Source of the DNA: Adiantum capillus-veneris
Lineage: Eukaryota; Streptophyta; Polypodiopsida; Polypodiales; Pteridaceae
Length of the DNA stretch: 64,000 nucleotides
Assembly (NCBI GenBank): GCA_014529385.2
Contig: CM043953.1
Span: 116,565,049 to 116,629,048, forward strand
Reading direction: 5' to 3'
This document shows, in pieces, positions 33,636 through 44,793 of this stretch (positions are counted from its first letter, which is position 1; each line of letters begins with the position of its first letter). The notes under the pieces were generated by a model. That model saw nothing but the letters and a program-made list of their open reading frames with translations, had not been told where the DNA came from and searched no databases. Both the position numbers and the translations under genes were made by a program.

Positions 33636-34456
33636 GGGGAGGAGGGGGAAGAAATTCTAGAATTTAGAAATGAAGGAATCATTATCTACATAGGCCATGT
33701 GACCGTGGGCCCCACTTGTCTGGCTGTGTGTATATGTGCCAGAAAAGCAGTCTCATGAGAGAGAGACTAAGAGAGAGAGATGGGTTGATGAAAAAAAGTG
33801 AGAGGTGACATGGAGAATAAAGTAATTACAAGAGGGGAGAGAGAGGAGTGTGTTCAGAGGTGAATCTGTGTGCAGATGTGTGTGAACACAAGAAAAATCA
33901 GGTAACCACCTGGTGGGGATGGGTCTGTGGGCATCTTTTTTAGTGAAACTGAGTGTGTGTGAGTGTGGGGGAGGTTATTTAGCTACAAGACAAGAGACAT
34001 GGCGCCCTTTAGAGAGAGGGAGGGGGGGGTATTTGGGTCATGGGATATGATAGGAGAGAGAAAGGGGGGGTGGGGTATACTATTTTGGAAGATAGGGTAA
34101 GTTGCATGTGAGTTAGGGTGCATTATTGGTGAGTTAGAATGCATTATTGGTGAGAGGTGGGGTAGCTTGAGGAGAAAGGACAAGGGGAAGAGAGAGGGGG
34201 TTGACCTTTTGAGTGGAGGAGAGGAAAAGGGACACACGGCGGGGCAACAGTGAAGAAAAAGGAGGCAAGGTAGGGATGGGCTGCCCCGCAGGCATGAGGT
34301 GGCCTATTTTACCTTTCTCATATATTTACATAATCATACTTTATTTTTTCTTACTTTTTTCCAATGTCTTTTATCACTCCCTCCCTAAGAGGGGGTTTTC
34401 ATGGGGTGGGGACGAGAGAAGAGGGGTATGGGAGCTTGGCTTGTGAAAAGCCCCCA

Positions 34457-34770
34457 CCACTAGTTATCGAAGGAACACAAAGAATTGTATTGTAAAATGT
34501 CTCTCTTGATGGGGAAAATCTATAATACAAAGCGTTTTGGAGGGGAGACCGGCTCCATGTAAATCCGGTCCTTAGCTATTGTCAATAGCTTAATTTCTCT
34601 CTCTTTGGAAGTATTGTTCATGCCTATCTAACTAGGTGTTATGCTTTTTGTTGCTCTCTCCACCCGAGCACTCTTGTTATGCTCATTAGGAATCTATTCT
34701 AATGAAATGCTCAAGTTATGTTCATGCTATTCTCCACTACACATAAGTTACTAGGCCATTAAATGTTACG
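34457..34770 (+). repeat. 5' LTR of Gypsy-2, last part
   Basis: Matches 41,797-42,108 of the 3' LTR and ends AATGTTACG (the 3' copy ends AATGTTACA). The join to Gypsy-3 at CCACT is the presumed insertion site. Confidence 0.9.
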
Positions 34771-34771
34771 T

Positions 34772-34785
34772 TGGTATCAGAGTAC
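34772..34785 (+). promoter_or_regulatory. Primer binding site of Gypsy-2
   Basis: TGGTATCAGAGTAC directly follows the LTR end; its first ten bases match the initiator-Met tRNA complement. Confidence 0.8.
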
Positions 34786-35166
34786 AAGGTTTCTCTTTTC
34801 TTGCTCAAGAAGGAAGGTCCTCAAGCTAGCTATAAATGGTTGGTGTTATTAATTGCAATTGAGTTAGTAGAACATGATTTTTTCAGCCTTGCAGTGCGCC
34901 TGCCTTCGTGAAGATAATGGGGCATCACTGTCGAGAGCTATGGTCTTAATAGTGGAGTCCTATGGGGCCTATGGCTTAACCACTATTGAGCTATTAGAAG
35001 CTTGACAAGAGCCAATGTTGTGTTGGTGTTGAAAGACCCTCTCTTCTACTCCTTGGAATTAATGTTATTCGAGCCACGAGAACAATAGCTTGAGTGCTTT
35101 TCTAAAGGGGTAAAGAGGAGTAGCAACTAGGGCTTGAAGTGCCAAAGTACACCTAAAAGTTGTTAG

Positions 35167-36772
35167 AATGGCTGACAATAGTAAAGAGAGTGAAATTAAT
35201 GTTGATAGCTTTGATTTTGCTAATGAGCAGGCTACTAATGATGCCCCTATGCTTGTTAACTACCTTGTTTCTAGGCTTCAATAAGCCATGGGATCTATCC
35301 CTCCAAAGTGAAGTGCAATGGTAGCTTTGTGCTCATGGGATTCTCCAAGCTCCCCACCATGACGAGAGAGTACCTAGGAAGCCTCCTTGCAAGACTTCCA
35401 AAAGAGGCCTTTCTCCGATTCGGGAAGAAGAGGATCCATACGAAGGGCTCAAAAATTCGCTTCTTGATGACGCATCTCCTTCCCAAAGGAGAACTTAAGA
35501 GCCCCCACTGAAGGAACAAGAAAGAAGTGAGTCTCCTGCCACCTCGGCGGAGATGGCTCCACGAAGGCGGCGAGAAAAATGCTCTCTATCACCTCCTAAA
35601 CGGAGAAGATGATCGCACACTTCTCCACACCATAATTCAAAGAGGGATGACAAAAGGCAAGAGAAGAAAAAGGCGAGAAAGAGGTCACCCTCTTCTCCAT
35701 TTTCTTCAGCCTCTTCCTCTTATGAAGAAAGTGATGGTGCGGACAAAGAGAACCAAGGCATGAAAAAGGCGAGAAAGAGGTTACCCTCTTCTCCATCTTC
35801 CTCAAATTCTTCATATTTTGAAGAAAGCGATGGGGAAACTTTTGAACCATCAAAATGAAGAGGCCATAGGAAATCCTATGCCGCATGGAAGAGGTCATCC
35901 AAGCTCAAAAAGTTCAAAGAGGGAGGAAAGAGCATCTCTTTCCTTACCTACAATGGCACCTTTGGTGCTACAGACAAAGTCTTGGCCTTTATCCAACAAT
36001 TCAATGCGGCGTTTGGAGATGAGGCCTTCACGGAGTCCTCGAAGCTACACCATGTAGCCATGCACTTTCAAAAGTCCGCTAGGCAATGGTGGTCTAGCCT
36101 ACGGGCCAACGGTGAAGCTCCACAAACATGGAAATCTTTAAGAGCTTCCATCATGAAGCAGTTTTTGGCCACCGATGCCAAAGACAAAGTAGTCACCGAA
36201 TGGCGAATCTTGAAGCTCTCTCCCTATGAATCCATTCACAACTATGTAGAAAAGTTTTGGGACTTACATCTCAAAGCCACTGTCTTCAAAAAGATAGATT
36301 TTGGAGAGCAAAAGCAATAATTTTGTGCGGGCTTAACTGAAGAAATGGCGGAGTATGTCAGCTCCCAAAGGCCACGCACCATATTTGCGGTCATACACCA
36401 TACTATGTTGGCTTCTCAAATCAATTTCCAAACAAGGGCTAAGAGAAATTATAAGCCCATGGAAAACAAGGGTTCCAATGAGCCTAAGGGGAAGGACAAT
36501 GTCTAAAAGTCTCCTAAGGGAAATTCCAATAACAACAATGCTAAGGAGAAGGGAGTTTACAAAGGAAAAAACAAACTCTCTCCTAAAGAGCTTGAGCGTT
36601 ATCGCAAGGATAACCGTTGTTTAAAGTGCGGCGAGCAAGGGCATGCGTACCGCGCTTGTCCCCAAAAGAACACCTGCCATGAGCCTCCTAGAGCTACCTT
36701 GGTCGAAATCCAAGAAGAGGAAGCTCACCACAAAGGATCTCCTCTATGCCATGCTTGGGAAAAGGTTTATTG
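35167..36772 (+). pseudogene. Gypsy-2 gag
   Basis: A start at 35,167 (MADNSKESEINVDSFDF) leads into a broken N-terminus. A tandem pair of about 95-bp units at 35,665-35,830 encodes two Ser-rich repeats (ARKRSPSSPFSSASSS and ARKRLPSSPSSSNSS). The capsid domain is open at 35,982-36,320: HVAMHFQKSARQWWSSLRA, WKSLRASIMKQFLATD and ESIHNYVEKFWDL. After a stop near 36,320 it continues FCAGLTEEMAEYVSSQRP. The zinc knuckle CLKCGEQGHAYRACPQK lies at about 36,625-36,675. Frameshifts near 36,510 and elsewhere break it. Confidence 0.85.
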
Positions 36773-37412
36773 AACATGATGCTTTGTATTCTCTTTGAAC
36801 CTGGTTCTACTCACAATTTCATTTCCACAGATTTGGCCACCAAGCTAGGCATCCAAGCCTATGAGATGGGAGATGTCCTACCCGCAGATGGTGCTTTCAA
36901 GGGGCAAGAAGCTTCACTCACTCCCTTAATTGGGAAATTGAGGCTCCATGTCCAAAGCTATGTGGACAAAGAGGACTTCTTTATCTCTCCTCTCAAGCAC
37001 GAGGATGTAATCCTAGGGGCACCATGGTTTGGTCGCATGGTTGCCAATGTTAAATTCTCCTCTCAAGCATGAGGATGTAATCCTAGGGGCACCATGGTTT
37101 GATCGCATGGCTGCCAATGTTAAATTCCCTAAAAGGAGAATCTACTTTAGGTTCAGGGAAAAAGATATGTACATATATGCTAAGGAAATGGGTAACATCA
37201 TACCCATTGTACATATGCAATCTTTCAATAAGTCAATGAAGAGCTCTATTTCCGTGTACATGATTTTTGTTAAAGATTCTCAAAATGAACCTAATGCTTT
37301 AGCAAAAGAAAATATAAAAAACCACAAGGAATTAGAGTTATCCAATTTTCTCAAGGGGTTTCAAGATGTTTTTATTGATGACATCCCTTGTGAACTACCT
37401 CCAAGGCAATGA
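36746..37412 (+). pseudogene. Gypsy-2 protease with a 70-bp tandem duplication
   Basis: The open stretch from 36,746 reads LFEPGSTHNFISTDLATKLG. In active members the triplet is D-S-G; here it is E-P-G. The segment CTCAAGCACGAGGATG to AATGTTAAATTC (about 36,991-37,060) is repeated immediately at 37,061-37,130. The 70-bp period is not a multiple of three, so the duplication shifts the frame and ends the first open stretch at 37,072. The second copy continues as 37,029-37,412 toward RT. Confidence 0.8.
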
Positions 37413-38640
37413 TGACCATGCAATTGAACTTCTTCTAGGAAGTTCACTGCCTAATAAACCTCCTTATAGAGTTGCTCAAGCTCAACAAGAGGAGATTATG
37501 TGGCAAGTGCATGAGTTAGTTGAGAAGGGCATGATTAGGCCTAGCTCATCTCCATTTTTCTCACCCGTGTTACTAGTGCAAAATAAAGACGGCACATATC
37601 GTATGTGTGTCAGCTATAGAGCACTAAATAGGATCACTATCAAAAATAGGTTTCCCGTTCCACGGGTAGAAGACCTATTTGATAAGCTACAAGGGTCCAC
37701 CTACATCAGTAGGATTGACCTAAAAAGTGGCTACCATCAAATAAGGATATTTGATCAAGACATTGTAAAGACTGCATTTTGCACTATGTTTGGTCTTTAT
37801 GAATACATTGGCATGCCTTTTGGCTTGACCAATACACCCGCCACTTTCAACCGCTTGATGGAGAAGCTATTCAAGCCTCACCAAACCTTTACTTGAGTGT
37901 TTTTTTATGATATTATCATTTACTCTAATTTACTAGATAAACACAAGCAACACCTCCAAGTAATATTTCAAGTCTTAAGAGAGAATAATTTTTATGTTAA
38001 CCGAAAGAAAAGTGAGTTCTTTTTACAAGAGATTCAGTATTTAGGTCACATTATCTCTCAAGATGGCATCCAAACGGATCCATCAAAGTTAGAGGTAATA
38101 AAAGGATGGCCTAAATCAAGGAATCTTCATGAACTAAGAAGCTTTATAGGTATGTGTGCATACTATAGACGCTTTATAGAAAAGTTCTTACTAATAGTAG
38201 GACCATTACATGACCTAACAAAGAAAAACGTTAGGTATACATGGTCTGCCAAGGAGAACAATGCTTTCAAAAATCTTAAAGAAAAGCTTATCTCTCAACC
38301 AGTGCTTACATTGCTGGATCTCTCAAAGCCATTTGAGGTCCAATGTGACGCTTGTGGTGATTGTCTTGGAGTTGTTTTACTCCAAAAAGGACACGCCATA
38401 GCCTATGAAGTTCAAAGGCTTGACCCTGTTGATCAAGCTCTAGGCATATATGAAAAGGAACTCCTCGCAGTTCTACATGCCTTAAGACTCATGGAAGCGC
38501 TAATTATTGGGGACTCCTTTTATTTTGCAGACGAATAACCAAAGTCTTAAGTACTTCATGACGCAAACCAAGCTCTCCGATAAACAAATGAGGTGGCCTT
38601 TCGCAATTTCATTTCATATTTCTCACATTGCTGGCAAGCA
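37366..38640 (+). pseudogene. Gypsy-2 reverse transcriptase and RNase H
   Basis: The frame 37,366-37,896 contains GMIRPSSSPFFSPVLLVQNK, YRALNRITIKNRFPVPRV, IDLKSGYHQIRI and GMPFGLTNTPATFNRLM. A TGA ends it; the reading continues at once in 37,897-38,538 with VFFYDIIIYSN. The family motif is FxDD, so one catalytic Asp has become Tyr. Thumb and connection follow (QYLGHIISQDGIQTDPSK; LRSFIGMCAYYRRFI). RNase H starts FEVQCDACGDCLGVVLLQKG. A frameshift near 38,505 shifts to GTPFILQTNNQSLKYF and ISHIAGKHNQVVDALSRR. Confidence 0.9.
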
Positions 38641-40170
38641 TAATCAAGTAGTCGATGCACTCTCAAGACGGCCGATAGTGAATGCACTTTCCATAGCAAC
38701 TCACAATGATCTATCTTCTGTGATAGATGAGTATGCTATTGATTTTGATTTTACAGATGTGATTTCAGCCCTTGCACTAGTGAAGAAAGAGGAACCACTT
38801 ACTTTACAAGATGGTTATCTTCTCTATGGAAATAGACTATGCGTTACTAACTCACTATGTGAGAAAGTAATGTATGAATCTCATGATCCTCCTTATGTGG
38901 GACATAGAGGGATTCAGTCTACCCAAAATGGGATTGAAACATATTTCTATTGGCCTACCATGAAACCAAACATACAAGAGTATGTTTCTAAATGTGTGGT
39001 ATGCCAAAAGATGAAGTTTGATAGAGGGAAGCAACCTGGATTGCTCCAACCTTTTCCAATCCCTAATTCACCATGGGAGAGCATATCCACGGATTTTATC
39101 TTTGGATTGCCTAAGTTTATTCATGGGAATACGGGAATATGGACGATAGTAGACAGGTTCAGTAAACAAGCTCATTTTATACCTATCAAAAAGACTATCA
39201 AAGCCCATCAAATGGCAACCCTCTTCATTTCACAAATCTTCAACTACCATGGCTTGCCAATGTCCATAGTGTAGGATAGAGATCCTTGAATGACCAGTAA
39301 TTTCTAGAAGGGTCTCTTTGAGAATTTAGGGACAAGGCTAAACTTCTCTTCGGCCTATCACCCGCAAACGGATGGCCAAAGTGAAATAGCTAACCTAACA
39401 ATTCTTGATCTACTAAAAGCCTATGTAACGGAAGTAGATCAAAGATACCAATGGGAGAAGTACTTACCCTTAGTGGAGTATGTCTACAATAACATTGTAC
39501 ATACTTTCACGGGAAAAGCACCTTTCAAGGTAATTGAGGGAAGATCAAAAAGTCCCCTGCTACTCAAAGTACACGGGAAGATCTTCGCTGCACATGAGTA
39601 TAGACAAGACCTACAAGAATCTTTCCAAAAGATTAAAGATGCTATCTCTATCTCACAGCAAAGGCAAAAGGCTACTGCTGATAAGCACAAAAGAGCCCAA
39701 TCGTTTAAAGAAAACGATTGGGTCTTACATAAATTTCCCAAGGCTTGAATAAGGCACACGACGGGCAAGAATCCTACGGGACACCAAAAGTACTATGCTA
39801 AGTTAGCAAAGTGGTACTATGGTCCCTTCCAGATTCTTAGACCAATCAATGAGATGGCCTACCAACTCAAGTTGCCCAGGCATTGGCTCATACCACAATG
39901 CTTTCCATGTGAGCCTACTAAAGCCTTACAAAGGAGAGCCACCTCAAGAACCAACTATTGAAGACCCACCAGAGATCGAGGACCAAGAAGAGGTGTTGCA
40001 ACCCAAGTCCATTCTCCGACATGAAGACAAGGTATTAAGAGGCGGTAAGACTATCCGATGATATCTTATTAAGTTTAAGAATTATCCTTTTGAAGATGCT
40101 AGATGGATGCAAGGCATACAATTGCATAACCTAAACCTTGTCAATGCTTACAATGCTTCCCTAGAGTAAG
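38640..40170 (+). pseudogene. Gypsy-2 integrase with chromodomain-like C-terminus
   Basis: The HHCC finger (ESHDPPYVGHRG ... CVVCQ) and core start (SPWESISTDFIFGLP) are open up to 39,274. Then three stops (TAG, TGA, TAG) interrupt the DRDP segment before AYHPQTDGQSEIANL, which supplies the last catalytic acid. 39,473-39,748 is open (VEYVYNNIVHTFTGKAPFKV). A frameshift leads to the GPF module (YYGPFQILRPINEMAYQL) and HVSLLKPYKGEPP. At about 39,990-40,110, EEVLQPKSILRHEDKVLRGG, then a TGA, then YLIKFKNYPFEDARWM matches the chromodomain pattern of chromoviruses, thought to guide insertion to marked chromatin. Confidence 0.85.
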
Positions 40171-40503
40171 CAAATGTACAAATGTTCAAAATGAACAAAG
40201 TTTTTTTCTTATTGTGCACAAAAATGAAGTAGTATGCATGCTTAGAATCAAGTTTGCGGAGACGACATCTCCCAAACACCAAGTAGAGCTTGTCACTCTA
40301 CTATGGAAGATTGATAGGACTAATGTGCAGGCATGCTTGCGGCAGCTTAGGCTCTCAAGCGCCAAATGGATTAGTCATCCATTCTGGAACGATGTCGTAG
40401 GGTAAGATAGGGATCCTCTACTCGCTAGGAAAAGGACTAATGAATAGGCTTTATCTTCTCTACCCCATAGTCGAGGATGACTATGATTTCAAGAGAAAGG
40501 TAA
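40171..40503 (+). other. Gypsy-2 3' untranslated region and polypurine tract
   Basis: Non-coding spacer ending in AAGAGAAAGGTAA at 40,491-40,503, which abuts the 3' LTR and serves as the plus-strand priming tract. Confidence 0.6.
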
Positions 40504-42108
40504 TGTCATAATAACTAATATCTAATTATCTTAAATAATTTTCTCATGTTAAACTGATCATTTAATATGGGGAAGTACCAGGGGAGAAAAATCTAGAATA
40601 TTGGTTAAGCTGGAGGCCGCCCAGCCACAGTAGGGATCCAAAGGAGGAAAAATGGGGATCCAAAGGGGGGGCCATATGCAAAAGAGAAATGTGCAACAAT
40701 GGGCTTTAAAGACCCTAAGGTTTAGCCCATTAAGACTTCCAAAACGCTAAGGTTCCAAAAATCAAAGGTTGTGTCCAATCGTCAAGCTTATAAAAATAGG
40801 ATGCTTTGTGTCTGTACAAAAAAGTCTTCATGATTCCTACATAGGAGGGGGCGAGCCCTGTAAGTAGGGGATGAGAGAGAAACACAAACACACACACTCA
40901 CAAGCTTCCTTTACACAAAGGGAATCAGGGACACATGTCAGCTCCCTAGCCCAGATGCCTACAAGGTGCACTCAAATCCTATTGGGTGGCCATGGAGGTG
41001 GACCAATGAGAATTAGGCTAGAGTAAATCTAGTTTAATTCATTTAAAAACACTTAATAAAAGAACCAATAAGAATTAAGCTCTCTAAAAGACTACTGGAT
41101 AGTCTCCGAAGGGGTCCAATGAGCATTCAATAGCCCAATGGCTTACCTGATTCCTATTGGCCAAAAGACAAAGGGGTCCAATGAGAGTTTATTTGCATTA
41201 ATTAATTACCTAAAGCTCTCACAAAAGGGAAAAGGGCGACACATGTCAGAAGGCTATCACTTATGCTACTTAATTCTCATTGGCTAAGATTGGAGAGGTC
41301 CAATGGGGTGTGAGCATGCGTAATTTGCATGAGGGGTCAACCAAGAGAGAGAGGGGGCTGAATTTCTCAAGGCATTATTCCACACACACTCACACTCGCT
41401 CATGTGTGAAGCAAGAAGACTCTCTCTCTCTCTCTCTCTCCTTCTCAAGCTTTAATGAAAAGCTTATCATCTACTCCAAGCTTGGAGAAGGGAGGCCTAC
41501 ACCAACAACTCTTGGCTTTGTGATGCAAATCCAACCAAGAGCCAAGCTTCAATGCATGCTCATCTCCTCTATCATGATAATTAATAAGCTATGCTATGCT
41601 AATATGAGTGATTATGTGAGGAGATGTACATCTTTCTTGTAAGACTACTCCTTCTTCCTCTCAATCTACTCTCATACCCCACTAGCTCTCACCATCTTCA
41701 AAGGTATGTGAGGTCTTGAGTTTGAGACCATGAGGGAATTGATGTTGTGTTTTATAAGTGTTTTGCTTAGTTCTTGAAGCTTCCATCTTCATTGCACTAG
41801 CTAGTTATTGAAGGAACACAAAGAATTGTATCGTAAAATGTCTCTCTTGATGGTGAAAACCTATAATACAAAGCCTTTTGGAGGGGGAACGACTCCATGT
41901 AAATCCGGTCCTCAATTGTTGTCAATAGCTTAATTTCTCTCTCTTTTGAAGTATTGTTCATGCCTATCTAACTAGGTGTTATGCTTTTTGTTGCTCTCTC
42001 CACCCAAGCACTCTTGTTATGCTCATTAGGAATCTATTCTAATTAAATTCTCACTATGTTCATGCTATTCTCTGCTACACACAAGTTACTAGGCCATTAA
42101 ATGTTACA
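40504..42108 (+). repeat. 3' LTR of Gypsy-2, complete
   Basis: 1605 bp, TGTCATAATAAC to ATGTTACA. It contains a TATA-like word near 40,788 (TTATAAAAATA), several short CCAATGAG words between 41,000 and 41,190, and a (CT)n tract at 41,420-41,441 in element sense. Confidence 0.9.
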
Positions 42109-42113
42109 TATGT
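42109..42113 (+). other. Target-site duplication of Gypsy-2, right copy (TATGT)
   Basis: Identical to 21,245-21,249. Confidence 0.85.
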
Positions 42114-43700
42114 AAACTTTCCACCAAGCTTAACAAACAGATGTGCCATGGATGTTCATCATGAAAGGCAATCAAGGGCTCTTCTACAACCTCTTAGACT
42201 AGCCTTCAAAAAGACTCCTCTATGACTTGTATGTCACGCTGATGTAATTGCCTTCATACTATATGCAGATTTTGAGAAATCTTTCTACACAAGGTTCTTC
42301 ACTGTCAAATCCAAAATCTTAGGTCCAATGATATGAAATCTCCTTGCACGCTTTGTCGTCTATTCTGCCATGGAGTTAAAGAACAACCATGGAAGGAGAA
42401 AATAAGGTACGTATGGATTACCAAGAAGCATTGGAGGCTCTACACAAGGCTCACAAGGCTCAAAAGCCCGTCCAATACCATGCCATTAAATAGTTGTGTC
42501 TTGAACAACCCAGTATGGGCATTAGGAAAGTCAAACCTTTAGTATTAATAAAGTAATCAAAGGACAACTTTTGAATTCAAACAAGAAAAACGGCTAGTTT
42601 ATTTGAATTCAAAATTTTCCCCCAAAATGAAATTTAAAATCTAGCGGGTAAAACCATATCATGTAGCATATCTTTGGAAAGAGCTCAATGTAGATTCCGG
42701 ATCTATGATCTCCCCTCAAATCGAAGATCATATGTGGGAGTTATGGAAGGCTGAAAATCATAAAACTGTCCATCTCCTTTTTGGGGGGAAAAGTGCATCC
42801 TTTGACCACTCTTACACATCTCTTACACACCCACCGTTCTTGCACACATGGCGTACACCTATTTGTCAAAATGTTAATCACCTCCATAAGCTTATGGCAA
42901 ATAAAGAGGCCCTCCTAGACCCCATCCTCTTCCTAATGGAAGGGTGAATGCTACTACCAAGCTAATAGAGTTATCATTTTTTAGCCCAAATATTTTAAAT
43001 TCACTTTATTACTGATGAATGCAAACTTCGTTGAGTCCAAATATTGTACCTTCTTTTATTCTTACAAAAATGAGATTCTAAATTGTAAGTAATTATTACC
43101 TAGATATGATCTCCAATCTCATTCTACCCCAAAATCTGGGTGAGATTGTTACTTTTAAGCCTTGGCTAAGGTATAAAAGTCAATGTTTGTAGAAACCTTT
43201 TAAGTTTTTGGATAATGAAACATGCATCGCTATCTTTGAGCTATGTGTACTCTCCCTCTCTCTTTTGATGCTCATGTGTCCCTCATGGATTTTTGTTTGA
43301 CGTGCCATTTGTTTCTATGTGTTCACAGGTGAAAGCTCTACGTAACATACGTCTCTCACGCTGGTTTTGTGAAATTTTTCTTTTGCTAATCAGATCATAA
43401 CTCAAGAGCTAAGCATAGAAACTGAATGTGATGACTACCCTTGTTGTTTGACATACAATGGAGTTATGCATTGAATAGATTGGGATTGAGTGTGCTTTCC
43501 AAGAGATTGACAACCGGTAGCCTCCATGCACTAGGCATGTCATCTATGTCCTATGGGCTGACATTTATGTACATGGTTCTTGTTATGTCTATAAAAAGAT
43601 AGAGTGAGGCTTGGCAATCTACTCATAAAGAGCCTTATCCCTCATTGGTTGTCAACTTCATGGCCTTGTCACTAAAGTTCACAAATGTTCTCTCCAAACC
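42114..43700. other. No gene recognised; possible old LTR features
   Basis: Unassigned sequence. TATA-like words occur at about 43,169 (GGTATAAAAGT) and 43,590 (TCTATAAAAAGATAG), which would suit decayed LTR promoters, but no partner copy was found. An 80-codon plus-strand frame at 42,705-42,947 is not recognisable. Confidence 0.35.
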
Positions 43701-43740
43701 CTCCAATGACACGATTCTCTTGGTTACCCTTGTGTTGTGT

Positions 43741-43970
43741 GTTCCCTTGGCAAGCTATGGGTCAGTCATTGGATCTTTGTGTCCCCTTGTCAAGCTATGG
43801 GTCAGTCATTGGATGTCCCTTTGTGTGAGTTTGTACACCTTTTTTGATGCTTAAAGGGGACTTCAACCCCAAGTACCCTTCTTCTTTCCATCCTTCTCTA
43901 GGGTGTCCTCCAAAGCCTCCTTCCCTTGTTTTTTGTGGAGGGTGTCCTTTGAAGCCTCCTTCCCCCTTTT
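43741..43970. repeat. Short tandem duplications
   Basis: CAAGCTATGGGTCAGTCATT with GGAT occurs at 43,751 and again 40 bp later at 43,791. Just downstream, AGGGTGTCCTCCAAAGCCTC at about 43,899 recurs with changes (AGGGTGTCCTTTGAAGCCTC) at about 43,939. Confidence 0.8.
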
Positions 43971-44242
43971 TTTGGGGCCATGTTTGGAGTGGCCTTAGTT
44001 GGTTGGGTGCATAGAGCACTAAGAAGAGAGTCAATAGAGCACAAAAAAGATCTCAAGTTTGATGCAGCTCCCTTTACTATGCTAGAAGCTTTAGCAATGT
44101 CTAATCACAATCTTCCTTCTCAAAAATGTGTGTTACGTACAATGATGGTTGTGTAGGCAAAAGGAAGAATACATGAAAATTCTTGCCATCAATTGAAAAT
44201 TGAATGGGTGAGCAACCTCACCTCACCCCACCCCACCCCCCC

Positions 44243-44330
<88 letters not shown>
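44243..44330. repeat. (CA)n microsatellite
   Basis: Two CA runs, 44,243-44,286 and 44,293-44,330, separated by GAGGAAA. Confidence 0.95.
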
Positions 44331-44331
<1 letters not shown>

Positions 44332-44793
44332 TTTATTTCACATGCAATCTACTAACATTTTAAAAGGAAGTCCCCATGTTTTGTTCACATAATATTTTGT
44401 CAAAGTTATTCTTTTCCCATATAGCACATGCCCTCCAATATCCAATATCCAAATGTATAAATGTTGGTTAAAGATTCATCTAGTTGAAAAAAAAATTGGT
44501 CCTTTTTTTTACCACCAAATCGTGCTTTCAACTCGTTTTCCCTTTTTGATTTCTTTTTCAAATTTGGTGTTTTCTGTTTTAGTTTCCTTGGTGGTTCCTT
44601 GACTTGAGAAAAAGCATTGGGGAATGAGAGTTACCTTTTGCTGTTGGCATTATATGCATCCTTGTTTGCTTAAACTCTCAATTTTTTCATATAATGCTTT
44701 TTCCAATTGCGTCATTGGTTTGGGAAGTTAAACAAATTTCCTCTCCATTTCCTTTGCCAAGAGTCACACTCTTGATCCGTTATTTTTTGTTAT
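44331..44793. other. No gene recognised
   Basis: T-rich sequence. Read on the minus strand it may continue the Gypsy-4 remnant, but no motif can be supported. Confidence 0.3.

Larger units (their letters stand above)
26453..34456 (-). mobile_element. Gypsy-3, Tat-like LTR retrotransposon (youngest insertion in the window)
   Basis: Minus-strand order: 5' LTR 34,456-32,899, primer site, leader frames 32,825-32,124, gag 32,069-30,840, protease-RT-RNase H with a second RNase H 30,806-28,310, integrase 28,294-26,810, polypurine tract near 26,783-26,797, 3' LTR 26,778-26,453 (truncated). It inserted in the Gypsy-2 5' LTR: the right flank at 34,457 continues with sequence matching 41,797 onward. 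The retained 3' LTR matches the 5' LTR with one substitution in about 300 bp by eye. A second RNase H and an extra coding region before gag are features known for the Tat/Ogre lineage. Confidence 0.9.
32899..34456 (-). repeat. 5' LTR of Gypsy-3, complete
   Basis: 1558 bp, starting TGGGGGCTTTT and ending CTCCCGTCA in element sense. It contains a TATA box at about 33,628-33,635, a (CT)n tract in element sense at 33,112-33,146, a (GT)n run at 33,538-33,557, two related words GGCGAATCCGCACACC and GGCGATTCCGCACACC (33,192 and 33,253), and a 24-bp direct duplication near 34,106-34,150 that the 3' LTR has only once. Confidence 0.9.
21250..42108 (+). mobile_element. Gypsy-2, chromovirus-type LTR retrotransposon carrying two nested insertions
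   Basis: The outer ends are TGTCATAATAAC at 21,250 and ATGTTACA ending at 42,108, flanked by identical 5-bp duplications. The 5' LTR survives as 21,250-21,694 and 34,457-34,770; between the pieces lie Copia-3 and Gypsy-3. The internal region runs 34,771-40,503 with gag, protease, RT, RNase H, integrase and a chromodomain-like tail. The 3' LTR is 40,504-42,108 (1605 bp). By eye, about twenty differences separate the two LTRs over about 310 bp (34,462-34,770 versus 41,806-42,108), so the element is fairly old. All coding parts carry frameshifts or stops. Confidence 0.9.

Noticed and set aside
42705-42947. 80-codon plus-strand frame
   Set aside because: No recognisable motif, no second copy, length within chance expectation.
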